Assembly (NCBI RefSeq): GCF_040359615.1
Contig: NZ_CP132942.1
Span: 62,001-126,000 of the forward strand
DNA: 64,000 nucleotides
Source of the DNA: Tunturibacter psychrotolerans
GTDB lineage: Bacteria; Acidobacteriota; Terriglobia; Terriglobales; Acidobacteriaceae
Reading direction: 5' to 3'
In this document: in pieces, positions 61,301 through 64,000 of the stretch
Numbering within the stretch: the first letter of the stretch is position 1
Layout of the letters: the number at the start of each line of letters is the position of its first letter
Program-made: the position numbers and the translations under genes
The notes under the pieces: generated by a model
The model's input: the letters and a program-made list of their open reading frames with translations, nothing else
The model's database searches: none
What the model was told of the DNA's origin: nothing

Positions 61301-64000
61301 CACCCGCGCCTTCGGCGCCGCTGACCCCGCCTACTCCGCCACCCTCACCGGCTTCGTCAACGGAGACACCACCGCTTCGGCCACCACCGGCTCCGCATCG
61401 CTCACCTCCACCGACACCGTCACCTCGCCCGTAGGCAGCTACCCCATCACCGCTGCCGCAGGCACCCTCGCCGCCAAGAACTACACCTTCACCTACGTCA
61501 ACGGAACCCTCACCATCACCCAGGCCACCGCCTCCGCCTACACCATCACCTGGAAGAACCAGACCGCCGTCTACGGCACCGCCCTTGGATCCGCCACCCT
61601 CCAGGCCACCTCCACCATCCCCGGAAGCTTCACCTATAGCCCCGCCGGTGTGTTGAACGTCGGCCCGGCAGTAGCGGTCATCGCCACCTTCACCCCCACC
61701 GACACCACCGACTACGCCGGACAGTCCGCCTCCGCCCAGATCACCATCACCCCCGCCGTCCTCACCGTCACCGCCAACAACGCCACCCGCGCCTTCGGCG
61801 CCGCTGACCCGGCCTACTCCGCCACCCTCACCGGCTTCGTCAACGGAGACACCACCGCCTCGGCCACCACCGGCTCCGCATCGCTCACCTCCACCGACAC
61901 CGTCACCAGCCCCGTAGGCAGCTACCCCATCACCGCCGCTGCCGGAACCCTCGCCGCCAAGAACTACACCTTCACCTACGTCAACGGAACCCTCACCATC
62001 ACCCAGGCCACCGCCTCCGCCTACACCATCACCTGGAAGAACCAGACCGCCGTCTACGGCACCGCCCTTGGATCCGCCACCCTCCAGGCCACCTCCACCA
62101 TCCCCGGAAGCTTCACCTATAGCCCCGCCGGTGTGTTGAACGTCGGCCCCGCGGTCGCGGTCATCGCCACCTTCACCCCCACCGACACCACCGACTACGC
62201 CGGACAGTCCGCCTCCGCACAGATCACCATCACCCCCGCAGTCCTCACCGTCACCGCCAACAACGCCACCCGCGCCTTCGGCGCCGCTGACCCGGCCTAC
62301 TCCGCCACCCTCACCGGCTTCGTCAACGGAGACACCACCGCCTCGGCCACCACCGGCTCCGCATCGCTCACCTCCACCGACACCGTCACCAGCCCCGTCG
62401 GCAGCTACCCCATCACCGCTGCCGCAGGAACCCTCTCCGCCAAGAACTACACCTTCACCTACGTCAACGGAACCCTCACCATCACCCAGGCCACCGCCTC
62501 CGCCTACACCATCACCTGGAAGAACCAGACCGCGGTCTACGGCACCGCCCTCGGATCCGCCACCCTCCAGGCCACCTCCAGCATCCCCGGCTCCTTCACC
62601 TACAGCCCCGCCGGTGTGTTGAACGTCGGCCCGGCAGTCGCCGTCATCGCCACCTTCACCCCCACCGACACCACCGACTACGCCGGACAGTCCGCCTCCG
62701 CACAGATCACCATCACCCCCGCCGTCCTCACCGTCACCGCCAACAACGCCACCCGCGCCTTCGGCGCCGCTGACCCGGCCTACTCCGCCACCCTCACCGG
62801 CTTCGTCAACGGAGACACCACCGCCTCGGCCACCACCGGCTCCGCATCGCTCACCTCCACCGACACCGTCACCAGCCCCGTCGGCAGCTACCCCATCACC
62901 GCTGCCGCAGGAACCCTCTCCGCCAAGAACTACACCTTCACCTACGTCAACGGAACCCTCACCATCACCCAGGCCACCGCCTCCGCCTACACCATCACCT
63001 GGAAGAACCAGACCGCGGTCTACGGCACCGCCCTCGGATCCGCCACCCTCCAGGCCACCGCCAGCATCCCCGGCTCCTTCACCTACAGCCCCGCCGGTGT
63101 GTTGAACGTCGGCCCGGCAGTCGCCGTCATCGCCACCTTCACCCCCACCGACACCACCGACTACGCCGGTCAGTCCGCCTCCGCCCAGATCACCATCACC
63201 CCCGCCGTCCTCACCGTCACCGCCAACAACGCCACCCGCGCCTTCGGGGCCGCTGACCCCGCCTACTCCGCCACCCTCACCGGCTTCGTCAACGGAGACA
63301 CCACCGCCTCGGCCACCACCGGCTCCGCATCGCTCACCTCCACCGACACCGTCACCAGCCCGGTCGGCAGCTACCCCATCACCGCCGCCGCCGGCACCCT
63401 CGCCGCCAAGAACTACACCTTCACCTACGTCAACGGAACCCTCACCATCACCCAGGCCACCGCCTCCGCCTACACCATCACCTGGAAGAACCAGACCGCC
63501 GTCTACGGCACCGCCCTCGGATCCGCCACCCTCCAGGCCACCGCCAGCATCCCCGGCAGCTTCACCTATAGCCCCTCCGGAGTGTTGAACGTCGGCCCCG
63601 CGGTCGCGGTCATCGCCACCTTCACCCCCACCGACACCACCGACTACGCCGGACAGTCCGCCTCCGCACAGATCACCATCACCCCCGCAGTCCTCACCGT
63701 CACCGCCAACAACGCCACCCGCGCCTTCGGCGCCGCTGACCCGGCCTACTCCGCCACCCTCACCGGCTTCGTCAACGGAGACACCACCGCCTCGGCCACC
63801 ACCGGCTCCGCATCGCTCACCTCCACCGACACCGTCACCAGCCCCGTCGGCAGCTACCCCATCACCGCTGCCGCAGGAACCCTCTCCGCCAAGAACTACA
63901 CCTTCACCTACGTCAACGGAACCCTCACCATCACCCAGGCCACCGCCTCCGCCTACACCATCACCTGGAAGAACCAGACCGCGGTCTACGGCACCGCCCT
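43308..64000 (+). CDS. Giant secreted Ig/MBG-repeat protein (3' end outside window)
   Basis: Open in one frame from the ATG at 43308 to the window end: at least 6,897 residues and no stop. GGAG lies about 7 bases before the ATG. Order: long signal peptide (MSSHCSTFSRSENHKF..., core FMTVLALLLATTATPASFAF, 25-44); Ig-like domain (about 48-225); six FG-GAP/VCBS repeats with D-x-N-x-D-G-x-x-D loops (about 226-564; 'GDFNSDGILDIAVANFGSNN'); Ig-like domain (about 611-712); MBG-type modules, two carrying an inserted domain; four 486-bp repeats (47997-49940); and about 29 copies of a 161-residue unit. No enzymatic domain is visible. Likely a cell-surface or secreted adhesin/matrix protein. The sorting or anchoring C-terminus is not in the window, so the export route is unknown. 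Thr, Ala, Gly and Ser dominate and Cys is nearly absent. Confidence 0.9.
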   Translation, partial: MSSHCSTFSRSENHKFSPRSLSRVFMTVLALLLATTATPASFAFGALTTTDLTLSSSSVANGTVVTFTATVANGLGGAVSPGLVTFCDATAAFCVNSAVLGTAQLTSGGTAVLHFVPAIGNHSYKAIFSGTTLYATSTSSPQPLTVTGTAYTTTTSLSSTGTVSNYVLTASVVAAKGGMQLAPSAPVSFQDTSNGNYVFGTAPLGTPVGTQTFPAATVTNAFTTTPPRGAALGDFNNNGTLDIAVASGNSVNIFLGTGTGTFAAPTALTAGTTPTGVAVGDFNSDGILDIAVANFGSNNVSIFLGKAGGGFQTAVNYNVGTGPVAVAVGDFNDDGNADLAIANQTSNNVTILLNSSVDPGTFSQALSSPIAVGTTPTSLIVSHFNSDTNLDLAVTNKGSNTVSILEGNGTGGFTQPTGSPFAAGTSPMGLVAGDFNGDGLIDLAISSSGDNKVSILLGDATKTFKTAVAYAAGTGPTAIALADFNGDGIADLTVVNPAGTGNQTQSVLLGNGDGTFGAPASFSVGVNGTATLAGDFNSDGFPDIATPTPNPTTGNGKVSILIDQITQTAKATLNTPNVPQGAANTHNVDALYPGETFFKTSTSTTLGLTGTPISTLTLLGTNPSTTPFGQQVVLSATLTPFSLGNYTTNNDLVTFLNGTTVLGTSKLTSGVATFNVTSLPEGIDSLTASYNLSNSDKNFVTSTSSAVNYSVTKATPVITWPTPAPIAYGTLVSPMQLNATTTVAGTFAYSIAQYTLLPIGTYTLNVTFTPSAANAANYNSATSSVTLVVNQANPQINWPSPAPITYPTPLSNIQLDATVAVYTPVPLSSYYNLNAINSDGRTFSGGFDQSGNSYSANLLGTSVTWNNITYQLGPANAPDAVAGLSSTGTTLTIPLPAGFYASINLLGAMVNNTTAANPFIITYTDGTTSTFTQSLSDWVFPLNYSGESEITCVPYRDTSSGGQDAHLTCVYGYQIPLNSSKIAASITLPAYNGPGDVSILAMDMVSPPIPGNLVYNPVSGTVLPTGENTLNASFTPTNTTNYTPATGSVPLLVNPASSTVIVWPTPAPITYGTPLSSTQLDAVAETTPSVTSVSLASYYRVNAFQSDGSVFSTGGFDNAGNAYSSNQVGTSLTWNGQTYSLGPANLPDAVTSTTIALPQGVFSGLTMIGAATTDGQTAQRFTITYTDGTTAFATISLSSWTHYVYNTGESLVNETPYINTGSGGRTGNTVALYGYQIPLDNTRTVQSITLPNNRNVVIVAMAVNTAATPTVIPGSYVYTPPAGTVLPVGTNPLSVQFTPTNPAFGTATATVNLVVNKQALLFTANNETAVYGTAVPPYTYTVTGYVNGDTASTAYTGNPTLTTTPASPTTVNNYIITAGPGTLASSNYSLTFATGTLSITKATPVITWANPADITYGTALVQAPAGQLNATASVAGTFSYSPAAGTILSAGPHTLTVTFTPTDTTDYTTATASVQIVVDQRNLIVTASSYTIPYGTADPTYAATISGFVNGDTQSTATTGSPLLTTTPAAPSTPNTYTITAAAGSLASTNYTFTYVNGSLTITKGTLTVTAGSATRVYGAANPPFTASATGAMNGDSFTFSETTTATATSPVGPYNIVPTASGTNLANYNVVYVNGILTITKANVTVTANSFTIPYGTADPTYTATITGFVNGDTTASATTGSPSLTTTPAAPSAPNTYTITAAAGTLASTNYTFTYVAGSLTITKGTLTVTAGNATRIYGAANPAFTASATGAMNGDSFTFSETTTATATSPVGTYNIVPTAAGTNLANYTVVYVNGTLTVTAANLTVTASSYTIPYGTADPAYTATITGFVNGDTTASATTGSPSLTTTPAAPSAPNTYTITAAPGTLASTNYTFTYVTGTLTITKGTLTVTAGNATRVYGAANPPFTASATGAVNSDTFTFSETTTATATSPVGTYNIVPTASGTNLANYNVVYVNGTLTVTKANLTVTATSYTIPYGTADPTYAATITGFVNSDTTASATTGSPSLTTTPAAPSAANTYTITAAPGTLASTNYTFTYVTGTLTITKGTLTVTAGNATRAYGAANPTFTATAAGAASGDTFTFSESTTATTSSPAGTYNIVPTASGTNIGNYNVVYVNGTLTVTAVNLTVTANSYTIPYGTADPTYTATITGFVNGDTAASATTGAPSLTTNPAAPATANTYTITAAPGTLASTNYTFTYVNGSLTINKGTYTITWPNQSIVYGTAIGTGIKATTSIPGSFTYSPTGVLNVGPAVAVIATFTPTDTADYAVQTASAQITVTPAVLTVTANNATRVFGAADPAYSATLTGFVNGDTTASATTGSAALTSTDTVTSPVGSYPITAAAGTLAAKNYTFTYVQGTLTITQASASAYTVTWKNQTAVYGTALGSPTLQATASIPGSFTYSPSGVLNVGPAVAVIATFTPTDTTDYAGQSASAQITITPAVLTVTANNATRAFGAADPAYSATLTGFVNGDTTASATTGSASLTSTDTVTSPVGSYPITATVGTLAAKNYTFTYVKGNLTITQATASAYTVTWKNQTAVYGTALGSPTLQATASIPGSFTYSPAGVLNVGPAVAVIATFTPTDTTDYAGQSATAQITITPAVLTVTANNATRAFGAADPAYSATLTGFVNGDTTASATTGSAALTSTDTVTSPVGSYPITAAAGTLAAKNYTFTYVQGTLTITQASASAYTVTWKNQTAVYGTALGSPTLQATASIPGSFTYSPSGVLNVGPAVAVIATFTPTDTTDYAGQSATAQITITPAVLTVTANNATRAFGAADPAYSATLTGFVNGDTTASATTGSAALTSTDTVTSPVGSYPITAAAGTLAAKNYTFTYVQGTLTITQASASAYTVTWKNQTAVYGTALGSPTLQATASIPGSFTYSPSGVLNVGPAVAVIATFTPTDTTDYAGQSASAQITITPAVLTVTANNATRAFGAADPAYSATLTGFVNGDTTASATTGSASLTSTDTVTSPVGSYPITATVGTLAAKNYTFTYVKGNLTITQATASAYTVTWKNQTAVYGTALGSPTLQATASIPGSFTYSPAGVLNVGPAVAVIATFTPTDTTDYAGQSATAQITITPAVLTVTANNATRAFGAADPAYSATLTGFVNGDTTASATTGSASLTSTDTVTSPVGSYPITAAAGTLSAKNYTFTYVNGTLTITQATASAYTITWKNQTAVYGTALGSATLQATSSIPGSFTYSPAGVLNVGPAVAVIATFTPTDTTDYAGQSASAQITITPAVLTVTANNATRAFGAADPAYSATLTGFVNGDTTASATTGSASLTSTDTVTSPVGSYPITAAAGTLSAKNYTFTYVNGTLTITQATASAYTITWKNQTAVYGTALGSATLQATSSIPGSFTYSPAGVLNVGPAVAVIATFTPTDTTDYAGQSASAQITITPAVLTVTANNATRAFGAADPAYSATLTGFVNGDTTASATTGSASLTSTDTVTSPVGSYPITAAAGTLAAKNYTFTYVNGTLTITQATASAYTITWKNQTAVYGTALGSATLQATSTIPGSFTYSPAGVLNVGPAVAVIATFTPTDTTDYAGQSASAQITITPAVLTVTANNATRAFGAADPAYSATLTGFVNGDTTASATTGSASLTSTDTVTSPVGSYPITAAAGTLSAKNYTFTYVNGTLTITQATASAYTITWKNQTAVYGTALGSATLQATSSIPGSFTYSPAGVLNVGPAVAVIATFTPTDTTDYAGQSASAQITITPAVLTVTANNATRAFGAADPAYSATLTGFVNGDTTASATTGSASLTSTDTVTSPVGSYPITAAAGTLAAKNYTFTYVNGTLTITQATASAYTITWKNQTAVYGTALGSATLQATASIPGSFTYSPSGVLNVGPAVAVIATFTPTDTTDYAGQSASAQITITPAVLTVTANNATRAFGAADPAYSATLTGFVNGDTTASATTGSAALTSTDTVTSPVGSYPITAAAGTLAAKNYTFTYVQGTLTITQANASAYTITWKNQTAVYGTALGSATLQATSSIPGSFTYSPAGVLNVGPAVAVVATFTPTDTADYAGQSATAQITITPAVLTVTANNATRAFGAADPAYSATLTGFVNGDTTASATTGAASLTSTDTVTSPVGSYPITAAAGTLAAKNYTFTYVNGTLTITQATASAYTITWKNQTAVYGTALGSATLQATSTIPGSFTYSPAGVLNVGPAVAVVATFTPTDTTDYAGQSASAQITITPAVLTVTANNATRAFGAADPAYSATLTGFVNGDTTASATTGSASLTSTDTVTSPVGSYPITAAAGTLAAKNYTFTYVNGTLTITQATASAYTITWKNQTAVYGTALGSATLQATSSIPGSFTYSPAGVLNVGPAVAVIATFTPTDTTDYAGQSASAQITITPAVLTVTANNATRAFGAADPAYSATLTGFVNGDTTASATTGSASLTSTDTVTSPVGSYPITAAAGTLAAKNYTFTYVNGTLTITQATASAYTITWKNQTAVYGTALGSATLQATSTIPGSFTYSPAGVLNVGPAVAVIATFTPTDTTDYAGQSASAQITITPAVLTVTANNATRAFGAADPAYSATLTGFVNGDTTASATTGSAALTSTDTVTSPVGSYPITAAAGTLAAKNYTFTYVNGTLTITQATASAYTITWKNQTAVYGTALGSATLQATSSIPGSFTYSPAGVLNVGPAVAVVATFTPTDTADYAGQSASAQITITPAVLTVTANNATRAFGAADPAYSATLTGFVNGDTTASATTGSASLTSTDTVTSPVGSYPITAAAGTLAAKNYTFTYVNGTLTITQATASAYTITWKNQTAVYGTALGSATLQATSSIPGSFTYSPAGVLNVGPAVAVIATFTPTDTADYAGQSASAQITITPAVLTVTANNATRAFGAADPAYSATLTGFVNGDTTASATTGSASLTSTDTVTSPVGSYPITAAAGTLAAKNYTFTYVNGTLTITQATASAYTITWKNQTAVYGTALGSATLQATSTIPGSFTYSPAGVLNVGPAVAVIATFTPTDTTDYAGQSASAQITITPAVLTVTANNATRAFGAADPAYSATLTGFVNGDTTASATTGSAALTSTDTVTSPVGSYPITAAAGTLAAKNYTFTYVNGTLTITQATASAYTITWKNQTAVYGTALGSATLQATSSIPGSFTYSPAGVLNVGPAVAVVATFTPTDTADYAGQSASAQITITPAVLTVTANNATRAFGAADPAYSATLTGFVNGDTTASATTGSASLTSTDTVTSPVGSYPITAAAGTLAAKNYTFTYVNGTLTITQATASAYTITWKNQTAVYGTALGSATLQATSSIPGSFTYSPAGVLNVGPAVAVIATFTPTDTADYAGQSASAQITITPAVLTVTANNATRAFGAADPAYSATLTGFVNGDTTASATTGSASLTSTDTVTSPVGSYPITAAAGTLAAKNYTFTYVNGTLTITQATASAYTITWKNQTAVYGTALGSATLQATSTIPGSFTYSPAGVLNVGPAVAVVATFTPTDTADYAGQSASAQITITPAVLTVTANNATRAFGAADPAYSATLTGFVNGDTTASATTGSASLTSTDTVTSPVGSYPITAAAGTLAAKNYTFTYVNGTLTITQATASAYTITWKNQTAVYGTALGSATLQATSTIPGSFTYSPAGVLNVGPAVAVVATFTPTDTADYAGQSASAQITITPAVLTVTANNATRAFGAADPAYSATLTGFVNGDTTASATTGSASLTSTDTVTSPVGSYPITAAAGTLAAKNYTFTYVNGTLTITQATASAYTITWKNQTAVYGTALGSATLQATASIPGSFTYSPAGVLNVGPAVAVIATFTPTDTTDYAGQSASAQITITPAVLTVTANNATRAFGAADPAYSATLTGFVNGDTTASATTGSASLTSTDTVTSPVGSYPITAAAGTLAAKNYTFTYVNGTLTITQATASAYTITWKNQTAVYGTALGSATLQATASIPGSFTYSPAGVLNVGPAVAVIATFTPTDTADYAGQSASAQITITPAVLTVTANNATRAFGAADPAYSATLTGFVNGDTTASATTGSASLTSTDTVTSPVGSYPITAAAGTLAAKNYTFTYVNGTLTITQATASAYTITWKNQTAVYGTALGSATLQATSTIPGSFTYSPAGVLNVGPAVAVIATFTPTDTTDYAGQSASAQITITPAVLTVTANNATRAFGAADPAYSATLTGFVNGDTTASATTGSASLTSTDTVTSPVGSYPITAAAGTLAAKNYTFTYVNGTLTITQATASAYTITWKNQTAVYGTALGSATLQATSTIPGSFTYSPAGVLNVGPAVAVIATFTPTDTTDYAGQSASAQITITPAVLTVTANNATRAFGAADPAYSATLTGFVNGDTTASATTGSASLTSTDTVTSPVGSYPITAAAGTLSAKNYTFTYVNGTLTITQATASAYTITWKNQTAVYGTALGSATLQATSSIPGSFTYSPAGVLNVGPAVAVIATFTPTDTTDYAGQSASAQITITPAVLTVTANNATRAFGAADPAYSATLTGFVNGDTTASATTGSASLTSTDTVTSPVGSYPITAAAGTLSAKNYTFTYVNGTLTITQATASAYTITWKNQTAVYGTALGSATLQATASIPGSFTYSPAGVLNVGPAVAVIATFTPTDTTDYAGQSASAQITITPAVLTVTANNATRAFGAADPAYSATLTGFVNGDTTASATTGSASLTSTDTVTSPVGSYPITAAAGTLAAKNYTFTYVNGTLTITQATASAYTITWKNQTAVYGTALGSATLQATASIPGSFTYSPSGVLNVGPAVAVIATFTPTDTTDYAGQSASAQITITPAVLTVTANNATRAFGAADPAYSATLTGFVNGDTTASATTGSASLTSTDTVTSPVGSYPITAAAGTLSAKNYTFTYVNGTLTITQATASAYTITWKNQTAVYGTA
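45768..46335 (+). other. Lectin/galactose-binding-like domain nested in an MBG module, copy 1
   Basis: Within the giant protein, an MBG module beginning 'INWPSPAPITYPTPLSNIQL' is interrupted by about 190 residues ('YYNLNAINSDGRTFSGGFDQ', 'VTWNNITYQLGPANAPDAVA', 'ITYTDGTTSTFTQSLSDW'). It then resumes with 'PGNLVYNPVSGTVLPTGENT'. The insert resembles a beta-sandwich carbohydrate-binding domain; ligand unknown. Confidence 0.6.
46561..47125 (+). other. Lectin/galactose-binding-like domain nested in an MBG module, copy 2
   Basis: Second copy of the same insert ('YYRVNAFQSDGSVFSTGGFD', 'LTWNGQTYSLGPANLPDAVT', 'ITYTDGTTAFATISLSSW'). It sits at the equivalent place in the next MBG module, which resumes at 'PGSYVYTPPAGTVLPVGTNP'. 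Clearly paralogous to copy 1 but well diverged. Confidence 0.6.
47997..49940 (+). repeat. Tandem repeat block A, four 486-bp units in the giant gene
   Basis: Units start at 47997, 48483, 48969 and 49455, each exactly 486 bp (162 residues). A unit joins two MBG/YDG-type modules, one with 'TRVYGAANPPFTASATGAMN' and one with 'YTIPYGTADPTYTATITGFV'. Copies are similar but visibly diverged at third codon positions, so this block is older than block B. Confidence 0.9.
49941..64000 (+). repeat. Tandem repeat block B, 483-bp units, 28 full copies plus one 480-bp copy, continuing past the window
   Basis: The landmark CTGGAAGAACC recurs at 50441, 50924, 51407 and so on to 63965, exactly 28 x 483 bp with no indel. 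A diverged 480-bp copy precedes them (CTGGCCCAACC at 49961). Each 161-residue unit has one module with 'TWKNQTAVYGTALGS' and 'TFTPTDTTDYAGQSA', and one with 'LTVTANNATRAFGAADPAYS' and 'ATLTGFVNGDTTASATTGSA'. Copies are nearly identical in DNA. Higher-order periods of 1,449 bp (3 units) and 8,694 bp (18 units) are visible. Confidence 0.95.

Noticed and set aside
47997..64000. Could the tandem repeats be a CRISPR array or satellite DNA?
   Set aside because: The units are about 483 bp, code continuously in one frame for a known module type and have no spacers.

Overview
The window looks like chromosomal DNA of a soil-type Acidobacteriota (Terriglobia/Acidobacteriaceae-like). This is inferred from gene families rather than any rRNA marker. 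The clues are an Oar-like TonB-dependent receptor with an N-terminal carboxypeptidase-regulatory domain, a long MacB/FtsX-type permease paired with a PadR regulator, a winged-helix/TolB-propeller regulator, a retropepsin-like aspartic protease and a huge secreted Ig/MBG-repeat protein. No tRNA, rRNA or CRISPR array was seen.

Layout. 1-3.1 kb: three minus-strand genes (NmrA-like reductase, cut by the window edge; short-chain dehydrogenase; secreted SRPBCC protein) divergent from a LysR regulator. 3.4-7.0 kb: a family 2A (SrpI-type) encapsulin locus on the minus strand, in the order rhodanese, encapsulin shell, cysteine desulfurase with a ~300-residue N-terminal cargo-targeting extension. Shell and cargo genes overlap by 14 bp. 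8.0-13.5 kb: TonB-dependent receptor and S9 peptidase, a likely peptide uptake/degradation unit. 13.7-16.6 kb: a decay zone with a frameshifted wHTH-TolB regulator, a frameshifted retropepsin and an IS6-like transposase remnant fused to its end. 16.6-21.9 kb: MocR/PdxR regulator, two tandem paralogous secreted proteins, and an overlapping ECF sigma / anti-sigma / HEAT-repeat operon. 22.2-26.2 kb: a Tat-exported PaoABC-like molybdenum aldehyde oxidoreductase. 26.2-32.1 kb: VOC protein, aldo/keto reductase remnant, lipocalin-like protein, ABC permease with PadR and its probable operator, and a DUF4410-like protein. 32.2-35.5 kb: MscS-type channel with a large P-loop ATPase directly upstream in the same operon. 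35.9-39.5 kb: DtxR/MntR regulator, MntH transporter and ThrE exporter. 39.5-42.7 kb: malic enzyme and fumarase.

43.3-64.0 kb: a single plus-strand reading frame that never closes before the window ends (at least 6,897 codons). It has a signal peptide, Ig-like domains, FG-GAP/VCBS repeats, MBG-type modules (two carrying an inserted lectin-like domain), four 486-bp repeats, and then one 480-bp copy followed by 28 copies of a 483-bp (161-residue) unit with no indels. The repeats also show 3-unit and 18-unit higher-order similarity. Long ORFs on other frames in this region are by-products of its composition.

The items most worth follow-up are the encapsulin sulfur compartment with its repeated cargo motifs, the giant repeat protein, the ATPase-MscS pair, and the operator-like palindromes before the PadR and MntR/MntH genes.
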